Assembly: GCA_038373885.1 (NCBI GenBank)
Contig: JAWZYV010013551.1
Location: forward strand, 124,001 to 188,000
DNA length: 64,000 nucleotides
Source: Cheiracanthium punctorium
Taxonomy: Eukaryota > Arthropoda > Arachnida > Araneae > Cheiracanthiidae
Direction: 5' to 3'
The notes below the pieces were generated by a model. That model did not search any database and was not told the origin of the DNA. It saw only the letters and a list, made by a program, of their open reading frames with translations. A program made the translations under genes and the position numbers. Shown here piece after piece: positions 22,711-35,370 of this stretch. Positions within the stretch are counted from its first letter, which is position 1, and every line of letters starts with the position of its first letter.

Positions 22711-24633
22711 AAGATGTGTTTATTATATAGGATCCATTTTATCCCATAATTGTTTGCAAAAATCCTCGAAAAAAAATCGCTAAAATAGCCTATTTTCGAG
22801 GTGCCTAAAATGAGAAGACGCCTTAAAATCTTTTATATAAACAAGTGTTATACAAACCAGTTTCAATTTAAATCTTGTTAATTTAAGTGAAGGTAAAAGA
22901 TAGTTTGATGTCAATATTACAGAATGCGTGCATCACTATCTGAGTCGTTAATACGAAAGTTTACCAACAGTAAACAAGCTAATTAAACTTCACATCGGCA
23001 TATTTCCACTTTTATTTTTACAAATGCATACAATAAACTTCCTTCGATAGTTTTTTTTTTTTTTTTTTTTTTACCTTGAACTTGAATTCAAAGAGGAAAA
23101 AATTCAATTCCTTATACAGTTTCGCAGAATGATAATTTTTTCTCTTATAATGATCTAAATATTGCGAGTTGATAAAATAGAGTATATTCCCAAAACAATC
23201 AATTACAATACTTTTTTTTTCCATTATAACTGTTATGAACTATTTTAGAGCTTGCGCGAATGATCGTTTTCTAAAATAAAACATTTTTGAATGAATTTCT
23301 TGTACAATATTTTTATTTTTACTGTTTAACTCAATATCTCTCATTCAATTTATAATATCAGTAAAATGTAATTATACTCTGAAGTATTATTTTAGTGGAA
23401 AACTAAATTGGTATTTTATTTCATTTAACGTTTTTCGATAATATGCAGTGGGACTCATTTAAGTTTCATAATTAGCTTGTTAAAAAGAACTTTCATAAAT
23501 AACCTACCCAGATTTATATTCATATGTGTATACATTTTTTATATAGTGAATTTCTAATAGTTTTTTTTTGAGCTTTTTTCTTTACGGTCGATACAGATAA
23601 AATGACTTTTGTCTGTGCATTACTAGGAATTTAAAAGTTTTGCAATTTGCATCCATTTCAAGAACTTGGGGACCCAAAAATTCCCTTTAAAAGTGTATGT
23701 CTATCTCGGCTCTTTTTTGTCAAGTAAAAATGTCTGAAGCAAATGAAATGAAATTAGGTAACATGTTCGGCAGCAATTCGTGTTAAAATATTGGCACGAT
23801 TTTTTTCTTCAATATTCTGAATATATTTTGAGGCTCTGAATTTTTTTTTTCAAAATGTGTAGAATGCCTAAGGTAATTCGGGGGATGACGCCATACTTAT
23901 GGATTATTTTGCTTAGTACTGACAAACACGAAATGAAAAGATAATGAAAAATTACCCCATGTTCTCAAATCTTTAATTAGTTATACACGCTTATTAATTG
24001 CTTTCACAATATGTATATGACTGAAAAATTTAATGTTAAATTTAGTCACCTAAACTGCGGCATCTCCACCCTCCCCCCCCCACATATATACGGGATAATT
24101 CCACCAGTTATGGTGTAAGTAACATAACACACAAACCCTGAAAAATTACATATGAATTTATAATAACTATGGAGAAAGAAACAAGTCTGTAAACTAATTA
24201 TTTTTAATTATTTAGCTAAAACAAAACTAATTAGAAAACATGTTTGAATGTTAGCCTGCACAACATTTCATTATGTACAAATGATGCAATTTCATGCAAC
24301 CATTCCTTGCGTTTGATGAACTGAATGAAATCACACTGGAGACCTTTTTTTAACGTAAAGGTATCCTTTACATACAGCAAAAATTTAATTCGGACCAATA
24401 ATTTAATTATTACATTGAATTAAATTTGATTCAAGAAGATCGATCCTTTTTCCTTTTGTAGATTCGGGGAATAATCCGTATGATGATAAAATTTGAACTA
24501 CATTCATTTAAAATTCTTACAATGCATCTTTTAATAAAAACATAAGAAGATATGTAAATCTATAATACACATATATTAAAGAAAATGAAAAAAAAAAAAC
24601 TTTTGCTAATTAAAATTATGTAAAATCAGTAAT
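22711..24633. other. AT-rich stretch, no feature recognised
   Basis: Homopolymer runs (T22 near 23050) and a C run near 24073. No coding motif recognised. Confidence 0.45.
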
Positions 24634-24692
24634 ATTATTATAACTATAACATTATAATATTAGAATTATTAGAATATTATAGTTATAATAAT
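24634..24692. repeat. AT-only imperfect inverted repeat
   Basis: The left arm ATTATTATAACTATAA and the right arm TTATAGTTATAATAAT are complementary, with a partly paired AATATT-containing middle. It can form a cruciform or an RNA hairpin, but an all-AT sequence in AT-rich DNA has a real chance of arising randomly. Confidence 0.5.
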
Positions 24693-26514
24693 GAATTTCA
24701 ATTATCTTTACACTATAATATAGAATACACAAACTGGAAAGTAAAATTTAAAGTTTAATTTATTCTTGAACTGTGTTGTTTCTTTCCCCAAGTACAGAAT
24801 AAAGTTGCCACATGCGCTTATTTTCATACTTCTGCCAGGTTTTGACCGCTACTGTTTTTCTTGTGAGTGTAAAAAAATGCGAAACTCACTTATATGTATA
24901 ATATTTGAATTAAAATAAAACATATTTTTATAAACTTAAAATATGAGCAACGGAATATTATAAGGGCTTTACTCGCCAGGTAAAATGCTCCCGGGGTCCA
25001 AAATACTGGCGATGAAAGTGACGAATTAAGATAAATTCACAATCCACATATACGCTGGGCCGCTAGGATAAGATTCCCCGTACAAGAGGATTAGTACTGG
25101 CATCCGTTGACACATAAATATACTAACAGGAAACTTAGGTCCTCTCCCAACTGCCATCTTCCCCTGAATTTCCGAAATACTTATGTTTAAAATATTTTTC
25201 GCATATCATGTAAAACTATCTTCAATCAATGAAAAGAAACTTATTTTAAAAATCCATGATTCAAAGCATCAATTTAGTACCTTCATAGGTAGTTACCTAA
25301 CTTAAACTGCATATTTATTTATTTAATTGTTTATATATTAATGAAAGATATTGAGATTTTACGAAATTTCTAAATATTGGTTCGGGTTGTGCAGTTATAC
25401 TTAAAAACGGTTCAGGCAAATGGTAATTTAGTGAAATGGTAGGTAGTGACTCAACATAAGCAATGGATGGGAAAATGTAATAAATTTGTAGATTTTGAAA
25501 TTTTTTGTCTGTTGTTCGAGATTTATGCTAAGACGTGAGGCAAATAAAATAATATTGGTAATATGTTGCGTAGATACTCAATATAAGCAATGGAAATTTA
25601 TATTGTTCCAAAATTTCTATTAAATATTTCGATTTAGTTAAAATATCTACACTCAATCAAATTAAAGTTTAGTTAGTGGAGAGGCGATTTTTCAACCTGA
25701 GTAACAGTTTTAAAATTATAAGATTATAAGATTTCTCAAATTTTTTTATTTTATCCAGAAAGATTGTTTAAAAGGAAATGGAAGATTGTTTGTTTGTTTA
25801 AGAAGAAACCTGTTCTCTGGGTACTCAACTGTATTGTATTTTTACCAAATTTTGATACATAATGTGATATTTCAATCAAGAATCTTAATTTTCTTGAACG
25901 TAATAGTACTTTAGCGTATCAGAAAACTACACCAAATGATTACAAAAATCAAAACGAGGAATCTGATGTTCGGATACTTCTGATTACTTTCTATTTTTCT
26001 TAAAAGTTGAGCGACTTATTTAACACCCATCGAGTCACTTACCATGTAATTGATTACGCAATATATTTACTTAACACATATATAAATTAAAATTTACTAT
26101 TAAAATCATTCAGAAATCTGAAATCTGGTAGGTAAAACCTTACTAGCTAAAATACTTTTAAAATTTGTTTTTTGAAGGAAATAAAATTCTCTACTTGTTA
26201 CCAAAGAACAGGCTCTTCCATCGAGAAGCATTCCGTACATTTATTTTAAAATGTAAGTGCATGATCTAAACTATCCCCTAATGAATCATCGTATCAAGTA
26301 GACAACACAGTGGAATTTTTAACTAGCATGCAAATATCCTGAAAAAAAATAGTGATTTACCCGATAGTAATATTAATATTAATTTTTAACAATATATTTT
26401 CAAAATTTTCTGAAAGTACTTGCCAAGATTTTGGAAAATTCTAGCACTTTATTAATATTAATATCAAGCACAAGAGGAAAAAAAAAAAACATTTGAAAAA
26501 CAGCAGTAGGCCGT
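24693..26514. other. AT-rich stretch, no feature recognised
   Basis: Nothing supportable. The minus-strand frame at 26400-26597 overlaps the hairpin below and is not judged coding. Confidence 0.4.
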
Positions 26515-26561
26515 TTTTTATCAGTAGATAATTGTAAGACATTATTATCTACTGATAAAAA
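26515..26561. repeat. Perfect 18-bp inverted repeat with 11-base loop
   Basis: TTTTTATCAGTAGATAAT (26515-26532) is followed after 11 bases by its exact reverse complement (26544-26561). The arms are not simple AT repeats: they contain the ATCAGTAGAT core. It could be a short TIR pair of a collapsed MITE or an RNA hairpin. No supporting promoter or flanking pairing was seen. Confidence 0.65.
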
Positions 26562-27959
26562 TATATGATATGAATATTTAGCAGTCTTTAGCAGCACATA
26601 ACACTAGATATACCATCTAAGCATTATTAATCGTTAAAAAATTAAATATTTAAAATATCGTCTTAGATAATCACTATGCCTCATTTATCACATTTGTTCC
26701 TTTTTGATTAATATTTTTTATAATCCCAGATGTTGTTCAAGTGTATTTTTTTTTTCAAGCTGAAAATTCCTTGTAATTAGCAAGTTACCTTTTATCGTAT
26801 CTCTTCAAGATGAAGAAAATTTTCTCTACATAACAAAAATGAAAATTGACTTTTTTTGATGGTTAAGTAATCCATTTTAAATAACTACCTGTGAGGGAAA
26901 AAAAACAAACAGAAAGTTTTATCCCGCTTCTGGAGGAGATTACCTTTTAACCGCTTAAAGTACAAATTAAAAATTTAACACAAAAATTTTTCTAAACTTT
27001 TTTAAACTCACCCAAAAATTTGTTTTTGGATTCTTGAACTTAATAATCAGAATCAGAAAATATTGCGTTGCATGTTTCTCAGGTACTTGAACTAAAAAAC
27101 ATGACAATGAGGAAAATATAAATTAAGTTTCCTAATCCTAAACAACTTTTATTTAGACATTTTAAATCTTCAAAATCCTTGAAACTTTTAGAGGAGTGTT
27201 TCTAAATTAATTTTATTGAAGTATTTCATATTTTTATTGATAAAAATTTATTTACTCTTATTCTAGAAAACGACAAAAACACATATCTTACGAGAGTTGT
27301 GTTTAGGAGAAAAGTGCAGTTAAACTTCCTTATAAATTGAATTTCTACAATTTTCTCAAATTCATTTGATGAATTTAGAAAAATCCTTTGACATTCAACA
27401 TGACAAGGTGAACACATACGTAGCTATTGGACGTTGGGACGACGTACTATTGGACGTTGATTTTACTATTGCAGGTAAAAATTAAAATAGCACGTAATAA
27501 TTTGCTATGCCACTTGCTTTATTTCAAGCCATACTCAAAATTACTTTCTAGCTGTTTAAAGTATATCGAATTTTGAACATATGTCCAATCTAATTAAAAT
27601 TTAGTTTCGTGGGAGATCGTGAAGAGTAACAAATGTTTTGCAACTTCAAGAATAAGGCACCAAGAAGCTCAAGGCTTCAAGAACAATGAAATTCTTAAAA
27701 TTAATGCATTTGAAAAATATAATATTTTGAAGGAATTTGCTATAAAAGAATGTGCAGCTCTGTGATGAAATATGTAAAATATCAATAACACAGAAAATAT
27801 GGACCGCTAGTATGCGCTGGCAATGGGTGCCGGTTTAATTTTGAGGATCCGACCCGCAAACACTCAAAATATTTCTGTCTTAACGACAAATTTTAAATTC
27901 ATTAAAAAACTGAACCCTTCTTGTATATTTGTATGTGTGTATAATGTATATATACATAT
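26562..27959. other. AT-rich stretch, no gene recognised
   Basis: Contains a direct repeat of CTATTGGACGTTG (near 27422 and 27448). Nothing else is supportable. Confidence 0.4.
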
Positions 27960-27977
27960 ACTAACAGCGTAGCCCGG

Positions 27978-28087
27978 CCCCTAGTAGCACAACTAGTTCA
28001 AAAAACGTTCAAATTACGGTGGAAATACTTTTTTGACGTGAAAAAACTTGTTTTAAACGTCTTTTGGACTAATTGTGCTACTAGGGG
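27978..28087. mobile_element. Short CCCCTAGTAGCACAA MITE (family C), copy 2
   Basis: The ends CCCCTAGTAGCACAACTAG and the inverse CCCCTAGTAGCACAATTAG enclose ACGTT-rich palindromic sequence including AAAAAACGTTC and TTTTTTGACGTGAAAAAAC. It is the same family as 20103-20211, in the opposite orientation. It splits the GCCCGG / GTTGCCCG motif of the host repeat, so it inserted after that repeat. The target duplication cannot be resolved because both borders are C or G runs. Confidence 0.85.
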
Positions 28088-28147
28088 TGTTGCCCGTGAT
28101 ATGGAAGAAAAATGACCATTCACCTTAAATATAGATTTTAAAGGGAA

Positions 28148-28498
28148 GGAATGTGAATCCTCCCGCTGCAACGAAAAGAACAAACGAACACAAGAACACG
28201 GCACCTGATATCGAACAGAAGTTACCGGGAATCGGACGTGGCTAGGCTGGAATGTGAATCGTCTCGCTGCAATGATAAAAAAAGGAAATGGGATATCCCG
28301 CTTCAGCGAAAAAAATGAACACGGCACTTGATAGCGTACAGCGGTTACCGGGAATCGGACACGGCTAGGCTGGAATGTGAATCATCGCGCTGCAGTGATA
28401 AAAAAAAGACATGGGATTTCCGGCTGCAACAAAAAAAAAAGAAATGAACACGGAACTTGACAACGAACCGGGTTACAGGGAATTGGGCGTGGCTAGGC
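28148..28498. repeat. Minisatellite, three units of 101, 123 and 127 bp
   Basis: Units begin GGAATGTGAATC at 28148, 28249 and 28372 and end with ACGTGGCTAGGC-like sequence. Unit 1 lacks about 22 bases present in units 2 and 3 (the region around GGAAATGGGAT). Conserved blocks are CGCTGCAA, GAACACGG and TTACCGGGAATCGG. The minus-strand frames at 27998-28327 and 28345-28545 run through it and are by-products. Confidence 0.8.
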
Positions 28499-29010
28499 GT
28501 ATCTCCTTCTACTTGTCTGAGTTCTAATATATTGCTATTTAACACTAATAGCTATTCCCCAACGGAAAACAAATAAACAGTATCTAGTCATCGATATTAT
28601 AACAAGTCTGCCTGAATTTCGGGTAGTGGCGGTGCAAAGGGGGGGGTGATTAGATTACACGGTCGCCGTCTAATCCCTTCTCCCTCTTTCACCCGGCCTG
28701 ACACCAGAAAAAAATTCCTCCCTCCCGCGAGCGCGCTCAGAGTTTGAAGAGCGCCGGAACGACCTTGAGAATGAAGAACGAGAATTTTCCCCCATCGTGC
28801 TAATCTAACTCGAAAAATGGCCGAAAACCGAACGAAACATAAAATAACTAAAAGACTATTAATCCGATTAATTTCATTTTTTCGATATTAGCTTTCTTTT
28901 GCCCTATTTAGTCAGTGTGCCAAGTTTGGTTCAGATCCGACGAACGGTCTGGACGCCTATAGGGAACAAACAGACAGACAAGATTCTTCTTTTTACATAT
29001 ATGGATAGAC

Positions 29011-29877
29011 ACACAGATATGTGAGAGCGTAAGTGTGTTACTTACAAACCTCTGTTTTGATTTTGAATCCTTCTTTATTGCTTTGATTAAAAAATTTCCT
29101 CAAACTCGGGAAATTTTAAGAAATCACTGAATTTCCATGATGTTTTTTCATTTAAGGATTTTCGTCCAGTAAAGCGAATTGCTCGAAACTAAACACAGTT
29201 CAATCATCTTTCACTCCTGTATTTTCTCAAAGATGGGAATATTGTTCGCTCATTTTAAGACAGTTGTTCGATCACACAACTATCTTCAACTTGTTATTAA
29301 CAATACGATAAGTGATTAAAACATTGACGGCTAGTTCAGAGGTAAATTAACCCTCCAAGCGGCTGAGACGTAAAATCCCGTTCACTTCATTCCAGTTTTC
29401 ACTGCAATGCATCTATAATTTAAATTATTTATAACACCAAGGCATCATAAAATATATTTCGATATTAAAGCTGATGAGCATTTTAGGAGTTAACTTTTTA
29501 ATAATTACAAATCTTCCTATCAAAATTTTATTTTTTAAATAATTTTACAGCTGCATGAAAACTTTGCAGTGAAAACAACTTTACATTATTTGCCCATTTC
29601 CAAGACGCTCAGAGGGTTAAATTAAACAAATGATTAAAAATACCAGTAAATATTGAACAACGCTCTATTTCACTAGTTACAGATACCATTAAGGCACATC
29701 TTATTTATTTTCTAATAAGTACAATTACTTTTCTATAAACAATGAAGCATTTATAAATGTCCACGTTAAATGGTAATTTCTGCATGAACCCGTGCCTGCG
29801 TGAATCCAAATAATAGAGAGTATCCTTCAAATATTCTTTGAAGACGTGTTTATTTAAGATTACGAAAAAAATGAAAC
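29011..29877. other. AT-rich spacer
   Basis: No supportable feature. Confidence 0.4.
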
Positions 29878-30835
29878 ATTAGAAGTAATTCATAAGATTA
29901 ATAGGACACATGTTTGTTTGACTAACTGTTAATGAAAAAAATTAGCACCACTTATTTATTTTTAAATGTAATTTTTTTTAAACATAAACTCGATCCAATA
30001 TACCAACTAAAAATGTATTAAAACGTTTTCTGAATATTTACGGAAAACCATTAAATAAAAATAAGTGAAATGTTAAAAGGAATGTGGCAAATAGTTTCGC
30101 AAAAATTCCCCTTAAAGAACGAAACCTTTCCCTTTTAATATATATTTTGGCTTTTCGAACAGTCACTGGTGTGGTGGTTAAAGTCTTTTCTTTCTCAGCA
30201 ATAATTTGATATTTTTAGTTAATGTATTGGGAGATTTTTTTTAAAAGTACGATTTAGAAATTGGCTAGTTTCTGATACATTCATTTTTTTTAATTGTGTG
30301 TTCGATTTCTAGGAACTGCTTGCAAGTCCTTGTATGATATAGTGGGAACAGCAATGGAAGTTTTAATAGAACGAAAAAGAGGGGAAGAAGACACAAGCGG
30401 TTGGGTGAATTAAAACTTCTAGCCATTACTAATTCCACTCTCGGCCACCGTAAACCCAAGTGACAAATTTATAATCCCATTTCAAAAATTTTAGCTATGA
30501 ACAGAAAAGTAAATTTTATTTCGAATTATAAAAAAATAATTGCTAACTACACATCTGAATGAAAAATGTATATCAGTTTAGAGCCTTTTTAGTAAGTATT
30601 GCTATCGAATTCACGCTGATACCGAAGCTTTAGTAAACTTTTATTTTTTTTTCCACATTTCAAAGTTTGCTTTATTAACAGTATATTATTAAGCTTAAAA
30701 CGATAATAGTGAACAAGCACTTAAGGAGTTAAAGAATCCTATAAAGCATCCATTTGACTAAAAAGTTAAAAATTTACACCTTAATAAATTAAATATTTAC
30801 TCTCCCCAAAATAATTTGGTCAATAGAAGTAACTT
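29878..30835. repeat. Direct duplication, copy 1
   Basis: This segment aligns collinearly and in the same orientation with 33120-34210. Shared blocks in order include AATA-GACACATGTTTGTTT, GCAAATAGTTTCGCAAAAAT, GTTAAAGAACGAA-type sequence, TTAAAGTCTTTTCTT, GGAACT, AGCGATGGAAGTTT-type sequence, CTCGGCCACCGTAAACCCAA, GACAAATTTATAAT, CAGTTTAGAGC and TTAAATATTTA. By eye most of the length is alignable, with small gaps. No coding frame is shared between the copies, so the conserved part may be noncoding or simply an old duplication. The minus-strand frame at 30265-30459 is not preserved in copy 2. Confidence 0.75.
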
Positions 30836-31981
30836 TTTACACTTTCAGGGAAGAAATATATTCACATCTTACTCTTGAAAAACGAATTATTCCTTAAAAA
30901 ATAATTATTAATATTATTTATATTGAATTATGTGCATGATGTATTTGGAAACGCTATTTTCTTCAGGAAACCCAGATGGAACAACTGGTCTGTGAATGTG
31001 AGTAGCTGTGTGACTCCACCTATCCATATCTTTAGTGGAATAGGGTTATCTGGTGTTAGAACTGAAAATACTCTTCTTTAAGTTTTAGCAAGAATGCTAA
31101 ATACATTTTTTATCTTTAGCGTTAAACATGAATTGTTTACACAACTTTTAAAATGCTCACGTTAAAGGAAATTAAATTTTTTTATTTATTTTAAACCTGT
31201 TATGAAACCGTTTGTGCGATCTTAAAAAATAAACACAATTTAAAAGAAAATAAAGTAACTTTTAATCTTTATGTGTCCATTAACTGAGGATTCAGCATTT
31301 TTGAGAGTCCAAGTATATTCTTACAAGCATATATAACTTTCTTTAAATATTTTTTCACTCAACTACAAAGGGATAATGACAGACAGAACTAATGTAAATA
31401 ATAAACATTTAAGCATTAAAAAAATTCCATCATTAATTTATTGAGTTCAGAAAATTTCGAGAAGAAAGAGATGAATGATTTTGCTTAAAATAGTTTTGTC
31501 TAAAGTGTTTCGCTGATAGAAAAGGAAAAGTGAATAAAATCAAAGTCAAATTTAGTGTACGCTTTATTCTTAATATAGAATACCTTAACGCTTAAAACAA
31601 AAAATCAAGCTAACTTTTTAAACCTAAATGATTTTTCATTGTTGCAAATCTCTTGAAATTTTCCTGCTTAGCGCAAAACTACATTTGTTCTACACCAAAA
31701 TTGTGAGTTTTAAAGCAAAATAAATACCTGTCTCTTTCAACATGTTCCTTTACTTTGGAAATACTTTCTCAAAAAGAATGTGTGATGACTTTTTTTTTAA
31801 TCGGAAATAAAAGCCGGAATTGAAATCGACTTCTTAATATATTTTGTATTTCATTTGTTGAGGGAATAAAGAGGAAACCTGGTAAATATTTTCTTGAACA
31901 TGAATAGAATATAACATCTGAACACTATGTACTTTTTAAAATATCAGATAAGTATTTTAGTAAAAATTGCTCTACAATTTA
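30836..31981. other. AT-rich spacer between duplicate copies
   Basis: No supportable gene. Confidence 0.4.
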
Positions 31982-32627
31982 CAGGGTTTCCCAAAAAGGT
32001 GGTAACATGCTTCAATTCTTCATCTATTAGAGATAAGTGAGCAATTAATATTGAAAAACTATATTAAAAATAAGGTGGGAAAAACGACTACTTTAAGAAA
32101 AAATTCCTCACGCAAATTTTTGAAAAGTTGCAGTTTTTAAATTTGTATACGACCAACGTACGGAAAAAATTCCCAATCAGCAAAATGTGTTCCACACATT
32201 GATGAGGTGGTATACAAAATTTGAGAATTGTATCATAAATGTATCAGAGGTATTAAGATTGCGTTCTGATTGCGTTTCAAGGATTTTGCAAAAATTACGG
32301 AAGAAAATAATTTTTTGCGCTCTAGTATTAAACGCTAACATTCAAATTCATGTGTAGCCCCTGATCATTCTCGTTCAAAGATATCTCTGAGACGTTTTGT
32401 TATGAAAAGCTGAAATCACCTCATTAGATCATGGGGTGCATTTTACTAACAAGAAATTTTTCTGTACAGGGTTATACACAAATTAATTTTTAAAAAAGTA
32501 ATGAGAATATTTTATCTTAACCACTTTTTTCTCCAACTTATTTTGAACAATTTTTCAATTTACATTGTCCAGTTATCTCTAATAGATAAAAAATTAAAGC
32601 GAGTTACCTCCTTTCTAGGACACTCTG
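31982..32627. mobile_element. Non-autonomous TIR element, CAGGG(T)GTCCC family, copy 1
   Basis: The left end is CAGGGTTTCCCAAAAAGGTGG and the inverted right end CAGAGTGTCCTAGAAAGGAGG. TIR similarity reaches inward about 60 bases, through ATCTATTAGAGATAA on both arms. It is flanked on both sides by TA, the expected target duplication of Tc1/mariner-type elements. The 646-bp element has no transposase frame. It is homologous to 44345-45207 and to the right part of 43695-43912. Confidence 0.85.
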
Positions 32628-33119
32628 TATATAGAAGACTATTTTAGAATTGACCACTAATTTTTCTTTAGTTAATAACTTTCGTTTAAAAAGAACTTAA
32701 ACAATATAATCACATCGACGGAAAGGTCTGGAGAAATTTAACACTTTTGCAACACAAACTGATAGGTTGAAATATGTTACAGATATTTAAAAAAAATGAC
32801 AAGACAAATGTTGCCAAGGTTTAGTATTGTATTTTCTAGATCTATTTAGAAATTAATAGTAGATTCTCACACGAAATATACTATTAATTAACATAATACA
32901 TAGATTGTCACAGAACTAATTTTGAAAAAAGCAACTGCATTTATCTGTTAGAAAACAGAATTTAAATAGCATAATAATTATTGATTATTAATTAATTTCA
33001 ATAAGACATTAATTAAAATAGTAATTTCAATAGAGATCTTTTCCAGAAAAATTAATACTAAATTATTAAGACTTATGTTTGCTTTATATACATTTATTAA
33101 TATTGAATCTTTTTTCCCT
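32628..33119. other. AT-rich spacer
   Basis: No supportable feature. Confidence 0.4.
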
Positions 33120-34210
33120 GTTGTTAAAAATCATTTCATAAAATTAATAAGACACATGTTTGTTTTAAGCAAATGCAAAAAAAAATAAAAAAAAATAGGT
33201 GCATATGCTGTTACATAAACTCGCTCCAATGTGAGCTAGAAGTTTATTAAAACGCTCTCTGAATATTTCTGTAAAACCATTAAATCAAAATAAGTGAAAC
33301 GTTATTCAGAATATAGCAAATAGTTTCGCAAAAATTACCGTTAAAGAACGAAGCTTCTCTCTTTTAAAAATTATTTTTGTCTTTTCAGAAGACATTTAAA
33401 TGGTAATTTCCAGCAGAATCATTAATTTTGAAGTTATAAAGGTAACCCATAATTCTTAAAGATGGTCTTAGAGATTCTTTTAGATATTTTAAACAATCAT
33501 TAGTGTGTGGCTAAAGTCTTTTCTTAACGTGTAACGTGAATTGCGATATTTTAGTTAATGTGTTGTGAAGTTGGGTTCTTTCGTACAAAGGAGAAATTTG
33601 CTATTTCTAAAGCATTCATTTTTGGAATCGTGTACCTTATCTGTAGGAACTTCTATAAATCCTTGTACGATAAAATAGATACAGCGATGGAAGTTTAAAT
33701 AAAACAAAGTTCAGAATAAGAAGAGAAAATTGGCTGGGAGAATTAAAAACTCTAGCGATTATTCAAAATACTCGGCCACCGTAAACCCAAAAGACAAATT
33801 TATAATGCCATAATTAAACTGACTTATAAACAAAATTTTTAGCGGTTTGAAAAGTCTTCATCAGATACTAAAAATGTAAATCGTATTATGAATTATAAAA
33901 AATAAATATGCTCTAACACACATCTGACTGAAAAATATAGATCAGTTTAGAGCATTTTTAGTTAGCTACGATACACATGCTAACATTATACAAATCAAAT
34001 GCTTTGAACACCTTTTTAATTTTCTTTTCCTAGCAAATCCACATTTCTAAATTTGTTTTTTTTTAATAGTACGCTATTAATTCCGATTCAAGTAAATAAT
34101 CGCCTTTAATGAAGGAAATAATCCGCTGAAGCATGGATCGAGTAAAAAGCTGGGAATTTTCATTTTATTAATTTAAATATTTAATGTTGTCAAAATTATA
34201 GTAGAAGTAC
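33120..34210. repeat. Direct duplication, copy 2
   Basis: Second copy of 29878-30835, offset by about 3.24 kb at its left edge. It holds roughly 110 extra bases around 33385-33500 relative to copy 1. The block CTCGGCCACCGTAAACCCAA (33774-33793) is identical in both copies and stands out from the more diverged flanks. Confidence 0.75.
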
Positions 34211-35367
34211 TATTGAGTTTATCCCAGTACATGCGTTCGCGCGCAAACGTTTGATCGGAACTGGAGCATTCAAAGATCCAAGCCGGGAAGCAACGACTGG
34301 TACAGAACGAAGAATCGCTGTCACCGTAGCTTTGCAAAGATAGGAGCGAACATGCTAAAGTGAATAAGTCAGTGAGATATTTATTTTGTGTTAATGTTGT
34401 AAGTATCTAAATTTATGAATTACTGAAATATTAAAAGTGACCCCGTGAACGAAATGATCAGTGCAGATCTTACTAATCGAAAGAGTGCACTTTCATTGTC
34501 TCTTATGTTCGCTGCTTTACCTGGGTACACTACTCCTTATAAGAGAACATGGACACAACGGGAGTAATTCACTTGCTGTACCCATGAGAGCTTCCCAGTT
34601 TTGGTCTCGGAAAAGTTCTCCTCTCTGGCCGTTACAAACTTTGACGCGAAGAGAGTGATCAATTTATGCATCCATGTGAGCGTAAGCAAGAACACTGAAC
34701 TGGTGCTAAAAGATGAAATTAACGAAAATTAAAGATTGACGTACATAATAAAGATACGTATTCGGATAATCGAAGGATCATTTCGGCCGGTACGAAAGGT
34801 TCACTCTTCTTCAATGGCCGATCCTGAAAATTTCAGGAAAGGGGAATAAGAAAGATGAAGCATAAACAGGTCACTCATATTTTTATTTTCTTTTGAGCCT
34901 GTTCATTTTTAATCGTCGCTTTCATCATTAGAAGGACGTAACAGAGAAAACTTGATTGCGCAAGCGCAATGGTCCACGGGAAGTATATACATACCGGGAA
35001 GTAACATTGGTGAAAGAAGGACAGTCAGTTAAACATGGATTTTGGTAGTGGGTTTAAGTGGGCTCACACACGGGGGTTGCCTGCAGAATTCCATCAAAAA
35101 ACTCAAAAGGGTCATTGTAGGCATCCATCTGATTATATGCCTCAGTTTCGAGAAAGCAGTGATGTGAAAATTTCCGGACGAACACATACGCATCTTGTTG
35201 CGTAGTGATGAAAACTATTAAGTCGCATCATTTGTGAGATATCTATTTAATGCTTTTCTTCAACTGAAGTCTATTCAAGATAAGTTTAAAAGATTACACA
35301 TTACAAACTATACACATTTTGATATTAAAATAATTCAAATATTTTAATTTAAAATGACATTTTTTAC

Positions 35368-35370
<3 letters not shown>
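34211..35370. other. Locally GC-richer stretch, possible transcript start region
   Basis: Unlike its flanks, this region has many CpG-containing words and several short open frames. A donor-like TTG/GTAAGT-type site (TGTTGTAAGTATC near 34395) and two short peptides starting at ATGs (34813 and 35035) are present, but no recognised domain. It may be a 5' exon/promoter region of an unidentified host gene or an unrecognised repeat. Confidence 0.3.
35035..35205 (+). CDS. Short hypothetical frame, 56 codons
   Basis: The frame begins MDFGSGFKWAHTRGLPAEF and ends THTHLVA before TAG. Composition is balanced, not the lysine/asparagine bias of chance frames in AT-rich DNA, and it lies in the GC-richer block before the retrotransposon. 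A TATATA (34984-34989) and an arthropod initiator-like TCAGTT (35025-35030) precede it, but their spacing (about 43 bases) is longer than usual. I do not recognise the protein; it could be a random frame. Confidence 0.2.
   Translation: MDFGSGFKWAHTRGLPAEFHQKTQKGHCRHPSDYMPQFRESSDVKISGRTHTHLVA

Larger units (their letters stand above)
27960..29010 (+). repeat. Composite arthropod interspersed element
   Basis: The left edge (ACTAACAGCGTAGCCCGG, then GTTGCCCGTGATATGG beyond a nested MITE) and the right part (GTGCCAAGTTTGGTTCAGATCCGACGAAC, with CTATAGGGAACAAACAGACAGACAAG) resemble the start and tail of a repeat type common in arthropod genomes, with an ACAGACAGAC tract and a TATATGGATAG end. The interior holds a three-unit minisatellite (28148-28498) and a GC-richer section. 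No reverse transcriptase is visible, so the class (LINE tail or another non-autonomous element) is not assigned. Long quoted motifs are in two or more separate blocks within the element. Confidence 0.55.

Noticed and set aside
28148..28498. CRISPR-like array
   Set aside because: Units are over 100 bp with no short repeat/spacer structure; the context is eukaryotic.
27998..28545. Two minus-strand frames of 109 and 66 codons
   Set aside because: They read through a MITE and a minisatellite; their internal similarity comes from tandem repetition.
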